Below, piece by piece: positions 49,350 to 61,366 of a DNA stretch of 64,000 bases; position 1 is the first letter of the stretch; each line of letters starts with the position of its first letter. A program made the translations under genes and the position numbers. Location: assembly GCA_037367355.1 (NCBI GenBank), contig CM074696.1:1364001-1428000 (forward strand), given 5' to 3'. Source of the DNA: Neoscytalidium dimidiatum. Its lineage: Eukaryota; Ascomycota; Dothideomycetes; Botryosphaeriales; Botryosphaeriaceae. The notes under the pieces were generated by a model, which was not told the origin of the DNA, ran no database searches, and worked only from the letters and a program-made list of their open reading frames with translations.

Positions 49350-49448
49350 GGTGAGGTGGCCGAGTTGGTTATGGCGCCAGGTTAAGGTGTTAGCTTAACA
49401 AGTTTCCTGGTGGGGCAACCCGCGCGAGTTCGAGTCTCGTCCTCATCA
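49350..49448 (+). tRNA. tRNA-Leu(AAG) with 17-nt intron
   Basis: Class II tRNA. The acceptor stem GGTGAGG (49350-49356) pairs with CCTCATC (49441-49447), with discriminator A. The D-arm is GCC-loop-GGC (49359-49375). The anticodon stem CCAGG (49377-49381) pairs with CCTGG (49406-49410). The anticodon is AAG at 49384-49386. The intron occupies 49388-49404, one base after the anticodon, and its CTTAA can pair with TTAAG of the anticodon loop, as usual in pre-tRNAs. The long variable arm has GGG/CCC. The T-arm is GCGAG-TTCGAGT-CTCGT (49424-49440). A T-run follows at 49453-49457, the Pol III terminator. Confidence 0.95.
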
Positions 49449-50179
49449 ATATCTTTTTGTTTTTTCTACCCGTCCTTCTCCTTTCTACATAATTCTGCAG
49501 TATGGATACTCAGACCAAGCACGACAATGCTTGAAGCGCTGTTTTTAGGTTGATAAGTTTTCATAAGGAGCTTTCAGCATGCTATATCTTCGGTGAGTGA
49601 GAATGTTTTCCGTGCCAAGGACCGCACGCCCGGTTTGACGGTACTTTGCGATTTATGTATATAATTGAGGTTTGAAAGCTGCGTGCCGGACGCGTAAGTT
49701 TTCTTGCCAAGCTAGATTGTCTTGCCTGCTTAGTAGAAGGGGTCTTCCGTTTCCGAGGCACTCACCGCGGCCACTACTTAAAATAAAAAAAAAAAAAAGA
49801 GGTCAAGCTCTCCTCAACCGTATCGCCTAAGTCTAGTCGATCTTGGATGATGAGCATTCCGCAGTCATGGAATCCAATCCGCCTTATTCCATTTTTTTTT
49901 TTTAAAAAAAACGGTGGGCTGTGCAGGTAAAAGAGAGGAAACAGACGTGCCACGAGCCCGCGCGGATATTTGCTCTAACACAGGGTCGGTATCGCCGGGT
50001 AACTCTGACGTGCTGACAGACGGATCAACGGTGTATGTAAACCGAGATTGCCTAACAATTCTATCGTGGATGAACTACCTCGACTTCAAGCTCTGGGATA
50101 TTGGGGAGAATAGAAAAAGTATGAATGAATATAGGAGCAGCATGGACTACGTGTTTTGCCGAGTGTGTTTACGTGGCTA
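49449..50179. other. Intergenic with homopolymer runs, boundary of accessory region
   Basis: This 731-bp spacer contains an A-run (49784-49798) and adjoining T- and A-runs (49891-49909). One 89-residue plus-strand ORF (49914-50183) has no recognisable domain and was not called. It separates conserved genes and the tRNA on the left from the accessory genes on the right. Confidence 0.55.
49453..49457 (+). terminator. Pol III terminator of tRNA-Leu
   Basis: T-run a few bases past the discriminator base, the standard stop signal for tRNA transcription. Confidence 0.8.
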
Positions 50180-52015
50180 CTAAATTTGGAACTTGTTCCT
50201 TTCGAAGTGCTTTCGTCCCGTGATGACCAACAGACCAGTGAGCAACAAAGTCAACGCTCCTGAAGTGATTATAAGAATGTAGCTCTTCGCCATGCTGTGC
50301 ACAATGGCATGGATAACATCATCCCTCACCTCCTCTTCGAGGCTGTTGAGATAGTCCCTTCCAACACCCGACACGATGCTGAGGGTTGGAGCATTAGAAG
50401 GCAGAAGCTTTCCTAAGGATATCTTTGCACGGTTCAAAAATACCGTATTGGCGATACTCAGAGTGACTGCTGGAGCAGCCAGTTGCGCCCAGGTGATCAG
50501 ACCGACGGCGGCAGGGATCATCGAAGGGTCGACAAACTCCTGAGCCGCACTAAATGGCATCTGGATATATGCTCCGGTTCCTGTACCGAGGAGAACACTG
50601 TAGCCGTAAATCTTGGCACTTGAAGTGTTCTCGTCGACGGTGGACATGGTGGCGCCACCGATCAGAATGAGGGCTCCGCCGTAGAAGAACCACGGAAGCC
50701 ATTTGCCGTTGGAGCTGACTAACGTCCCACTGAATATGACTGTGCCTACCATCAAGACAATGAATGGCAGGAGATGCACACCAGCCATTAGGGGAGATTC
50801 GTCCAGGACGTATTGGAAACTTGACCGCAGGTCAGCTGTAGCATAAACTTCATAGATGTGCCGTACTTACAGCAAGGGGACAAAATAGCATGGCAAAAAG
50901 CATGCTGTGGCAGAACAAGCCTCGTTTAGGAATATAATGACCACATTGACGTTCTTCATCAAGGCCAAGGGAAAGACTTTCTGTCGAATGCCGAACCCGG
51001 AAAGTTGTTGTCCAAGGAAAAGCGCAAACAAGATGCCACTAACCACAAAAAGTGCAATGATGCGGCTGGAATCCCAAGGATAGGTCAGGCCACCAAAGCA
51101 AAGGGCCATGATGAAAGACGTCGTGGACCCTGCAAGAAGGGCAAGCCCGAGGAAGTCGATATCCTTAATGCGCTCAACTAGCGCATCTCCAGGGCGAGGA
51201 TCTTTTGATGGGACGAGGAACAAATACACGGGAGCGAACATTGCTCCAATGAACAGGTTGATGTAGAAGCCAAAGCGCCATCCAACGTCACTGATGGCGA
51301 AGGCGCCCCCGATAACTGGCCCGAGTACTGTACCGGCACCCCATGTGAGGCCGGGAACGGCCATGTAAAACGCACGTTCTTTCTCCGTTGTGGTGAGAGA
51401 AAGAAGAGTGAGGACACCGGCGTACATTCCACTGCCGCCTATACCGCATATGGCGCGTCCGGCGATGAGAGCATCAATGTTCGGGGCCCCACCGCAAAGA
51501 GCGGATCCAGCCTCGAAGATGATGATGCAGGTGATGAACACATATTTGGCATTGAACTGACCATACAATTGGCCCCTATGCCGTCGTCAGCGAGGTGGAT
51601 GCTTCCTACTTGTCTATGGGAATAGCTGATTACCAAGAGAGCACGGTGGCTGCGGCGCCAAGAAAGAAGGCTACACTGTTCCACGGCAGCTTCTCGATCG
51701 AGTGGAACTCTCTCACGAAGGTGGCCTGAATATCGGCCACGATGGTGCCATCCAATCCCTTTGCACAATCAGTCGGGGAAATCTGTCTCGAAATATACAT
51801 TTACTCACCCAAAGGAAAGTGACTGAGATCAGAGAGACGACAACGAGTACCCACTTCACGCCCTTCACATCTCTAGGCGGGGGTGTTAGCTCAACGATCG
51901 GGCTTTCAGAACCATTCTCCGACACCTCTTTGCCGGTCTTGGTCTCGGCGGCGATAAAATCAGTGCTCTTGCTGCAGAGTTCCCGAGTCTTGTTTTCCTG
52001 CATTTTGGTGATCAC
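50180..52015 (-). CDS. MFS efflux transporter, 14-TM drug:H+ antiporter (DHA2) type
   Basis: Four exons: 52015-51809, 51759-51635, 51575-50871 and 50819-50180, giving 558 residues. The cytosolic N-terminus is followed by about 14 hydrophobic segments, the size of the DHA2 group. Motifs include LDGTIVADIQ in TM1 (family LDxTIV), a motif-A-like GQLYGQFNAKY loop, GRAICGIGGSGMYAG, and the antiporter motif C PGLTWGAGTVLGPVIGG in TM5. Relatives export toxins, secondary metabolites or drugs across the plasma membrane. It lies 1.4 kb from the NOS-like gene on the same strand, so it might export a linked product, but that is inference. A second in-frame Met at 52003 is an alternative start. Confidence 0.9.
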
Positions 52016-53430
52016 GATCGTTGAGGAATGGCGGTGACGGTCGGTACGGCATCGACTAGAAAGCTTCCGGTGGCGTCAGGCTTGTGCCTCAGAGTGAGAA
52101 GGGGAATCAAGAAAAGCAGGATACTATGACCTGAAGGTGTGGTAGGGAAAATATCCCCCGTATTCTGGCATTCATTAGGGTTGTCAAGCATGCCGCCCTC
52201 CACCCGCAGATCATTCCAATAAGAGTAGAGTATGTCCGGTGAGAGTCTCATAATGAACCGACATATACTTCGCTGCACGTGGAACAACAGCAACCCTAGA
52301 GAGCAGCCGCCTTCCGCTGTTTCAAAGTCTCCACCTTCATATCTCTACCGGGCCTGAGGCTAGGATGCCGCTAGATAAATGGAGGCATGATGTGCCCTGC
52401 TAGGCTTGAGTTAATTGGAGATGCAAAGCGGAGGCCGCTTGGCGCTGCCCTACAATTGGACCTGCTTGCTGGAAATTGGCTTCGCAGTGGTGAACGCCTC
52501 GTGCTTGCTGATCTGTCCGAAAATTGCAAACACCTGTAAGTCAAAAGTCAAAAACGAAGGGCGTGACAGTGTAGTCCGGAGCCTCACTCCCTTTTACCTT
52601 GGCTTGAGGTCCAGCAATCCCCATGCTGGGCGAGGCGGAACGAGCAGAAACTCTCGGCTGGACCACCGCAACGGGTCGCCAAGCAACCCAATCATAAATT
52701 CGTAGCTTACCGGTACCTGCAGCACTGTATCCATGCATTCTAGGTTGATTCCGCTTAGTGGACGGCGGATTGTCCGAAATAGTAAATGCTAAAGCAATTA
52801 CCAAGCTTCTAACGCTCGCGACTAGCATCTGATAGCTTTCCGGCACGAATGTTACATCGAGCAGCGAATCCCAGGTCAGTCAGATTAGCCGGCCTATCGC
52901 ACGATGAACAGCTATGTGTATCACACCCTTCGATCGCGATTTGATATGGACCGACCTAGATCGGGTTGGTGCTGGTAGGTTTCCACCAAAAAATGGCTCG
53001 TGGTCCAATCTGTCCAGACGGAAGATGACAACGGGAAGCCCAATGAGAAGCTGCGGACGTTTTCTGAAAAACACTACGGCAGCAGCCAGAAACAAGGCGT
53101 ATGCCCTGGTCAGTCTGTATTTTGTTAATGATTTCTGTAATGTTTCATCGGAATCGGCACACCCCCTTACACCCCAATTTTTGTTTCCGCGTGTATTTCA
53201 GCGACAGAACCATATTAGTGGGCAGAGATTTATCTCAAAGCTCTAGGTTGCCGCAGTTCGACTCCTCACAGCCAGCTTCTTAGTGATTGAGCGTCTTTAA
53301 TGCATTGTTTTCCCAGCCTGAAATTAGAGCAGGTGTTCGTCGCAAAAATGTCAGGTTACGTATAAACAGAGATGTTAAGGTACATAGTATGTGCTGCCAC
53401 GAGGTTTTGCCCGTTCGTATCCACACCTTC
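52016..53430. other. 1.4-kb intergenic between MFS and NOS-like genes
   Basis: Both flanking genes are on the minus strand, so this contains the transporter promoter and the NOS-like 3' flank. Small ORFs on both strands lack domains. No repeat or RNA gene recognised. Confidence 0.55.
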
Positions 53431-56400
53431 TCATCCAGTTGGATCAAAAATTTCTTCAAAATATCTTTCCCTAAGCGCTTCCTTTGCATCTCTACCCAGA
53501 ATGGCAGAGAGATTGCAAGTGAAATCCTTAGCAGCTTCAGTGGAAGCACAGACGAACACGTTTGCGTCCTCGTCCCTGATCTTCGAAATGAGCCGATGGC
53601 GGACTCCGTCCGCAAACATCTTATCTTGCGCGCGTAATCTGTGCGTGTTGCTCGGAGTCAGAAAAAGCATGTCGACCAGTCCCAGCTCGCTTGCTCTATC
53701 CAAAGTGCCCGCGGCAACGTTGGCGTCGTAGCTCTTGAACCCGATGAACAGGCTAACTGGCCCATGCCGCGGACGAGTTGCACCGGGGTTACGGTGTGCA
53801 CGCTCCGCCTCAAAGATACGAGACTGCAAGAGACTCCTCACTGGAGCGATGCCTGACCCGGTAGCGAATGCAATGACCGGAGATGTGTCGTCGACAAGCT
53901 TTGTGCTCGAGGGCCTGAACCGTACTCTCAACGACGTGCCGCGCGGTGAAAAGTTTAGGAACCTTTCGCTGAACAGGCCGCGCGGGCGAGTCTGCACGAG
54001 GAGTTCCAGTATGCTTTCCTTACTGTTCGATTGCCAGAAGCGTTGTGAAGAGGCCGCCGAGAAGGTGCGTGGTCGGAGCAGCGGCATTGCAGCAAAGACG
54101 TTGGTTAGACTGGTTCGCTTTCGCCAACCCGGCGGCAGTATCCTGAGTGCTTGCGGGAAGGGGGCAGTCCTCAAGACTTCTCGTTGATCAAGGTCAAGAT
54201 TCATTTCCGCAGTCCAACCTATGGCGGTGAACGGGCTCTCGAGATCCACAAACTCAGTGATGAATTGCTGCGTCGTTAGACTGCCTGAGAGCTTCAGTTC
54301 TTTCCCTGTCATGTCCATGTAGGCCAAAACCTGCTCCACTTTGATCCTTCGGTTGGGTATGAAAATATCGACATGACTCATTTCGGTGTATTTGGAATCG
54401 CCAATGTCAAGCACCACATGCTTGATCCCTTTGACGTTGCTAGACGAGGAGACAAGCTTTGCAGATGTGGAGCGAGCAGCGAGCATCTCGAATTGAGATT
54501 GACTGGCTCCTTCATCCAGCAGTAACATCTTCTGTGACTTTAGAGGGAGCCGCCCGTCCTCACCAAAGAGCTGCGGATGGAGCATCGTCCACCAAGCGTT
54601 CAACTGCCTCCAAGGCGGGCTTTCTCTATCCGTGTCGCCTTCAAAGAGTTTGAGCATTGGCCAGCCGCCGCACTCTCGAAGAGCATGCTCAACTGAGCGA
54701 GCGGCTCCGTTATATGATGTCGTGTACGAGCGACTCCCGTTGCCATAGATGGCAAACCTGGTTCCGGCAAAGATTTTGCATGCCTTCACTCTTCTCATGA
54801 ACGCCTGGCCATTGTATGGCACATCTCCACGCCCACAACTGCTTGCAATGACAAGTATCAGATCGCCTGGCCTAATTTCACTTACGTTGAGAGCATTCAG
54901 CGTGTCGAATTGCACCACTTTGAATCCAGTCGGGCTCTCTGCGCACGTTGTTGAGGCATAGGCATGGAGTCGTCGCGCCAGTTTCTGTGCGGTCGTACCA
55001 GAGCTGCAGTAATGTATTCTGATAATCTTGGACGCCTGTGGGACTTGAAGAGATGTGCCGTTCAGAATACCTGCATGGTTTTCTCTGCGATGTGAAGAGA
55101 GTTGAGGTGATTTTGCTTTCCTCCTCCATGCTTTAATGGGGTCTTGGACATGTCGACAGATCATTGGTTTGGGTTGATAGTTTGGCGAGCCGCCTCTGTG
55201 CCAAAGCGGAACTAGACTACCTTGGGGTGGTGCGAGCCAATATGGATCTGCTGGAAGGCGGAAACCGTTTTCTCGAAAATGTTCGTCGTCAAAATTGCAG
55301 TACATGGAAGAAGCCGTAAGGGTGTCGGACATCCTCACTCCGGCCTGCTCGAACGACCAGTACACTGCGAAGTTGAGCTCTGTTTGGGCTCTTGACTGCT
55401 CGATGTGTCAGTCATGCGTCGTTTACATGCGGTGAACATTATGTATACACACCAAAAGAGCAAGTTTCTCATACTCTGGCACGTCATCAAGATCTGGAGC
55501 TGACCGACGGAGGCCCAGGACATTTACGACGCTGGGAAGGACGTCGTATCTCTGTCCGTCAACGAGGTCGCGCACGCCAATCTCTGCATCCATGAACCAG
55601 CCTGTTGTGCGTCAGAATTTATGTCAGAAACGAATGCGGTTGGCGATTTTACCCATAAAAGGAGCAGCTGTGTACTGCACACCACCAATGTCAAATCCAA
55701 GCCTGCTTAATGCAGGCGCCGGTACCCACCGGAGTCCAAGCTTCTCGAATTCAACGCTGTAGTGAGGATGGTGGATGTGAACTAGAGGGAATATATCATG
55801 TGGAATGGGAGTAATTGCGGGATCATCTCCCTCCGCCATGGTGACGAGAGGGAGGAGGTCCCATTTTGTTCGAAAAGAAGGAGGCTGCCAGCCAAGCTCG
55901 ATGATGGCTTCTGTGAGTTCGACATTGAGCGGATCACCTAGTATTGAGCCGTCCTCATTTCGGTACTAGTGCTGTCAGCATTGAGCTTCCTCGGGAATGG
56001 TCCACACATCGGCCAGACTCACACCGGCGAAAGCGAGTAGTTGATGATTCCAGATCATCGGACCAGCTTGGCCAGGCCTGCGTGGGGGGAATATGAAGAC
56101 TTTGCGAGGTCAGTAGGGGATTCTCTATTCTTATGAACTTTCTGGTCATTCGGACTCCATGACACTCACCAGTTGGGAGAATGTCGCCGCTATTGAAAGC
56201 TTCACGCGCTTTCTCAAGCAAACAGGTACCCATTTCGACACTACTTGTGATATGCCGCAGGTCGCATAGTCTACTTGAGTAAGTATGCATCTTATCAAAG
56301 TTCCCGTAAGTCTCACCTCAAACTCTTCCATTCGCTCCGCATGATACATTTTTTGGAATGCTTCCAGGCCAACCTGACGCCATGCTCGAGCTCAGTGGTG

Positions 56401-56903
56401 GTCTGCTCCCATGCACCAGCTGCGACGGCGTGGCTTTCGCCTTCCCTTAGGTCAGAAACCGAATCCTTTCGGCTGACTTTGACGCATTTCGAAGAGTCAT
56501 GAATCTGCTGGGTGACTTCTCTTTTTCGTCTCTGGAGGGAATCATCGGACTCAATAATGCCGTCCCGACGGAGCTGGAGGAGAAAATCGACGGCCTCGTT
56601 CTGCACAACGCTGACACTTCGGTCACGTCCCACGCGAGCTTCGTCAGTGTGGATCATGCGCCCACTTTGACAGAACTTGGCCGTGCATCCCGTCGATGAC
56701 AGTAACGGATAATGCGCCTCGATTCTTCGGAACTCATCCACAGTCGCATGTTTTCCAGATACCCCTTGAGCGAATGGGCATTTGCCTTGCGCGATCTGAT
56801 GGATGTCGATGTCTGAATCCTGCCCATAGGTCGTCCCACCGGCAGGGTCCTCGGGCAGGTGGGTCCGCCTTACAGAAGGCCTACGGAATCTCTCCAGGTC
56901 CAT
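53431..56903 (-). CDS. Nitric oxide synthase-like protein: heme oxygenase plus flavodoxin/FAD/NADPH reductase
   Basis: Six exons: 56903-56317, 56270-56170, 56099-56023, 55965-55653, 55601-55453 and 55398-53431, giving 1064 residues. The N-terminal half matches the NOS oxygenase domain: AVDFLLQLRRDG, LEHGVRLAWKHSKKCIMRSEW (heme-ligand Cys186), MIWNHQLLAFAGY, NEDGSILGDPLNVELTEA, PIPHDIFPLVHIHHP, and the substrate loop GWFMDAEIGVRD with the arginine-binding Glu at 366. The reductase follows: FMN domain from about 535 (SSGTTAQKLA, GNGSRSYTTS), FAD motif R853-T-F-S in PRTFSAASS, and NADPH region ATGSGIAPVRS near 921-931. NOS makes nitric oxide and citrulline from L-arginine. No convincing calmodulin site, only a basic patch (IKAWRRKAK). 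The family Gly-Arg-Ile after Cys reads Met-Arg-Ser. Such complete NOS genes occur patchily in fungi; activity is untested. Confidence 0.88.
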
Positions 56904-58423
56904 TACAGGCGGTACATGGAGCGTTAGGGCTGACGTTTTCTTGGGTCGGTCGGAAAATGCACATGCGAAGGGGAACAGGGGTGCGTCACAGAACCATAAA
57001 GACAGTACGTACTATATCAGCAGTGGCAGTAAGAGTATGTAGGTAGCGAGAGCAATATACGGATGGGTCCTTGCCTTCAGGCGAATGAGTCAAGCGCACT
57101 GGCCGCCGACCGGCAATTCCAAAATGCTAAGCTGAGGGCTGGTCGAAGCAAGAGACGAGACGGCCGCTCTTAGGATACGTCAGAGGTTCATGGAGCCGGG
57201 GGACCCGCCACTAGTTGGATCACTCGACCGACAGGCCATGTTCGAAAGATCGGAACAGAAGCAGAAGAGGAGGGAAAATAAAAAAAAAAAAATTACGGAA
57301 CGTATTGATACATTGTAAGCGAGACGCCCAAGGTGACGATGCCGGACCGACTGCGGCGCTCCACTATGCTCCGTCTCAGACATACTACCTTGTGGCTTCG
57401 AACAGCACGACAACAGCATCCTGGCGATCTCCAAAGAAAAATCTCCGGGTCTCCCGTTGGCTAGCGCAATACTCGACAGGATGGCCTCTGCCGGATACGA
57501 CACGTTGCAGCTGGCGTTCTGGATAGCCTCGGCAACAGGCAGCAGGGCAGCAGTCCGCGATTTGTCGCGGCGGCCACGGTAGTTGGTGATCGGACGAAGG
57601 CCCCAGAGATATGGCGGCTCAAAGGGGGACGAACGAAGAGCAGCGGAGACACTGGTCACGGACGACAATGTATGCGGGGCTTTGCGCAGGACGGGAAAGC
57701 CCCTGGCTAAGCAAGAAGTTCCCTGTTAAAGCTGTGGGGCACGGATCGCTGAGATTTCCGGGGATGCGTTTTTTCTGTGCCCGACTCGGGTTGGCTTCTA
57801 GCGTCGGGCTTTGCCGCGCAATTCGCGTGCTCTGACGGCGGTTCCTCCCTGACCGCCACCAAACTCAAAACCCAGCAGGCCCTGTTAAGGTTGGGCTCAA
57901 GGGCCTGTTCTAGAGCCGCCTACGCCAGCGATACGAGCCGGCTATCTGGTGGCGCTGTGTCCCAGAGCCCTGCCACCTCAATGCGGTGCGGAGCCCCGCT
58001 GCTGCCCCCGGCCTCCATATACAGCTTGCTTCCCCGAGACGTTGAGAGTCAGTGAATAGGCTTTTCCACCTCAGATCGCAGCGGCAGGCGCTGAGACTAC
58101 ACCAAACATGGTAAAGGTGCGCGACGAGCTTTCCTGATTCGGCATAAGGGAGAAAGTAACATCTTGTGAGCGCGCAACGACGAACGCATCCGCAGTTTGA
58201 ATCACGGAAATTTTTATTGCGGAGTTTGAATGTGGGAACATAGCGCGCATAACTCAGCGGACCCGAACCAACCAGAGCTGCGAAATATGGCGAAACCCGA
58301 GAGACATGTTCTGTATGCTAACACACTGCTGGTGGCGGGGCACTCTTCCCTGTAGCACTCGGAGGATCACGCATATCCTTGCGTAGGCGAACCAGTCGTA
58401 ATTCGTTGATGAGCCTTGATCTC
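56904..58423. other. 1.5-kb intergenic: NOS-like promoter and oxidase 3' flank
   Basis: Between two minus-strand genes. A 162-residue minus-strand ORF (57180-57668) runs through an A-rich tract at 57279-57292 and shows no recognisable domain. The right part is GC-richer. No defined regulatory site recognised. Confidence 0.5.
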
Positions 58424-60383
58424 TCAATCAAGAGGCCCGTATCTGAGAGGCGGCACGAAGTCCGCGTGGGTCATCTTCTTGATGTATTCTGGAGGACTCG
58501 GCATGGCATCCTGACCTTCCAGTAGGACAATTTGTTGTCCAGCCTATCCTTTGTTAGCAGCGTTACAGACGTATTCGAAAACGGGCACTTACAGCAAAGT
58601 GCTGGATACGATGGCAGTGAAGCATGCTCATCGCGGGAAACGTGACCGTGTAGCGGATCACCGTCCAGGAGCCTGGCTCGGCTTCTAATCTCGCACCATC
58701 TCGCAGAGGTGGATTGACCATGTTGAAGTCCTCTGGAGCTTCCTTGAGTGCTGTAGCAACGTCCGGCCAGGTGAAGTAGCCTTTGCCTCGTCCGATGATC
58801 CACGCCTTGTGGTTGTGTTTGTGAAAAGGGTGCATCGCGTATGCCCGGCTCTCGAAAATGATGTCCACGGTAGATCCATTTCTGATCCCCTGGATGGTAG
58901 TAGGGCCGCGGGAATCTTCGTTCCACATGATGGGCGGCATTTGCTGGCGGAAACCTTGGTGCGGTTCGCTTGCAAGAACCCACTCACTTGGCCCAGTACG
59001 ATTGGACAAGAAACGGAATGTATGATCAGACGTTGCCGGGGGGGAACGAGGCGGGAATGGAGCCAAGTCAGTCATTTCATCCATCATGACGCCTCCTTCA
59101 GTGATCATACGTCCCAAAAGGTCGATGTGTGGCTTTGTCTTCGGCTCAACCATGACGCCGTCGTTGCGCCGCTCATGCACTCCCGGATAGCGCAAGATGC
59201 TCAGACCTGAGATCAGCTGCTCTTCTGAGAGAGATGACATGCGGATCGCGTAGTCACCGGGTTTCTTGTCCAGTGGGACAAGTACGCTGATTCGTTCGCC
59301 CATGTTCAAGTTGATCGCCTACGAGAGTCAGCTAGAATGTTCCGAGATGAATCGTGAAAAGTGGGATACCTGAACTCTCTTAGGCATAACAAAATCTCCA
59401 TCAGCTGCGACAATGATCATGTTGTGTTCATCTACTGCAATACGTAGCTCATGGTGAGCACCAGGATGGATAAAGTTCAGGAAGAGGTATTTCTCTCCCT
59501 TTTTGGCCTCGATAATCTCGAAGTCAGCAAAAGTGTCGCGACATTTTCTCTTGTTAGTGAATTCTGCGCCGACAGGCGGTGGGAGGCAACCAAGCGAGTC
59601 TCTCAGACCCTCTGGATCGTATTTGCGGAGTACTTCGGCGGAAAGACAGCTGGTTCTTCCCTTTCCATTGGTGACAAGAGACGCAGAGCATGCTGGTGCA
59701 ATACCAGCGTCCCTGAAGCCTACCATCAAAACCTCCATACCCTCATGATTCCAATCGGAGACCATGAGATGCCTGGGGTTGTCTTCGGCGGCACGTATCG
59801 CTAACACCTCAGCTGGGTCGTCAGAGATGAGGCTGTAAGGACGCGGTCTCCATGCAGCTGGCCGGATCCATAGAGGTCCTCTTTGGCCGTCCGCAAAAGC
59901 AGGTCCAAAGTGACCATGGTAGAAGTAGATGCCAGACTGGTTTGTGAGAGTGAATTCGTATGTGTAAGAATCCCTGGGTTCGATAGGCCATTGTGTCACA
60001 CCGGGAACGCCGTCGTTCCAGTACTTATCAACTTGATATACGCCGTGCCTGTTATCCGTTAGAAGGGATCTTGACATCTTTGAGAATGTATACGTGCCAA
60101 TGCATTGTTGCCTCGATGAACATCTTGTTGGTCACCGTGACACGCAGTGTATCCCCTTCGTCTCCCCAGATCGCTGGCCCTGGTGTATCGCCGTTTATCG
60201 TTAAGACGCCGCGTGGATTGCCATCTATCGCCGTCAGAAGACCTTTTTTTTTTTTTTTGCTGTAGTTCATAGTATGCGCTTACCTTTGGCCATCCAACTT
60301 GCCTCAAGTGTAAGATTGTACTCACGTACTGCTCCGAGGGCAGTAAGTGCCTGAGGAATCAACAAAAGTGGTGAGAACTTCAT
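58424..60383 (-). CDS. Secreted multicopper oxidase (laccase/ascorbate oxidase-like), all ligand motifs intact
   Basis: Five exons: 60383-60284, 60242-60098, 60048-59370, 59318-58593 and 58543-58424, giving 589 residues. A signal peptide is likely (MKFSPLLLIPQALTALGA). Three cupredoxin domains carry all four copper motifs: HWHG (81-84), FYHGH (124-128), HPFHKHNH (471-478) and HCHRIQH (542-548) with the type-1 Cys543. It should oxidise phenols, metals or similar substrates while reducing oxygen to water, outside the cell. Intron 60097-60049 begins GCACGT and only a GC-AG reading restores HWHG. The intron before exon 2 ends in a 15-A run (60244-60258) directly at the acceptor, which is odd. It is divergent from a related gene that has lost its copper ligands. 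Substrate is unknown. Confidence 0.9.
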
Positions 60384-61366
60384 TGTAGTGTATTTCTCAT
60401 ACGAGTTGGAGTTGCAACTCTTCTGACAGTATTGGATATGAAGATAGCAGAACATGCAATATCCGTACTATTCAAAACGCAAAAGGCTTACCTCATAACC
60501 CCTCCAGAGCGGCACGGTAACACAGGCACAAGCTCGGACATCCTCACAGCCACCCTGCTCCTAGTGCTTCCGGGTTCTCCACGAAACTGATTAAACCGTT
60601 ATCTTGTCCCTGTCGAGGCGAGGCCTAACGAACCCGAGTGTATCATCAAATAGGAAGTATCGCCGACGAGATTGGAGCTTCAGGTTCAGGGCTTATCCGT
60701 GGTAAACGGCTTCACCGAGGTGGGCTCCACATGGTGCCGTCCGTATAGGTATGATTTGCGCTGCGTAAACCCATTGGCTGTTGTCGAGTAGGGTTGGGCA
60801 AGGTTGGTGAAGGTCCGAGGGAAGTTCGTGATCGGTATTTTTGCCACCCATCTTCAGACCCAAAGTCGCTGACGTCGATGTCTCTAACGAAATGAACTAA
60901 GGAAATAGGTAAGCATCAGCAGGTAACATCCGTGCATAAGGTTCGGCCGATGGTGTTGATAAATTCCCGGCCCAGGGGGCCCTGCAAGCGTCCGTGAGCC
61001 GCCTGGACGCTAACTATCCATGCTAAGTCTTCTCTCCGACCTAAGGCGAAGCATGCTACGCATCCTCTTCTATTACGACACGGAAGGCTGGTATGTCTTG
61101 TTGGTAGCGTGTATCAAAACCCAATTATGAAGCCAAAATCATGCGGTGATGTTGATCCGTGGTTCAGAAACTCGGTCCACAGCCCAAAAAAACAAGGATA
61201 CTGACACCCGGCTCGTACTTCACTAGCAACCTCGGAGGAAGCTCTAGCGACAGCCGTTTTGGTCAGCTGTAGCTTAGCCAACTGTATGTCCCACACTCCT
61301 CAAAGGGTCGTCTCTTGTCCGTAGCATTCCGCCCACACAATACCTTCCTCAATACTGAAGTCCAGC
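60384..61366. promoter_or_regulatory. Shared divergent promoter region of the two multicopper oxidase genes
   Basis: This 983-bp segment separates the start codons of the minus-strand oxidase and the plus-strand homologue, so both promoters lie here. A GATA-type TGATAAA occurs near 60957-60963, as expected by chance at this length. No strong TATA box was recognised. Confidence 0.6.

Noticed and set aside
49914..50183. 89-residue plus-strand ORF next to the MFS gene
   Set aside because: No domain, starts beside homopolymer runs, and overlaps the 3' end of the transporter gene by four bases on the other strand.
57180..57668. 162-residue minus-strand ORF between NOS-like and oxidase genes
   Set aside because: It runs through an A/T homopolymer giving FFFLFSLLFCF, shows no domain, and has no splice-supported extension. 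It may be a relic but cannot be supported.
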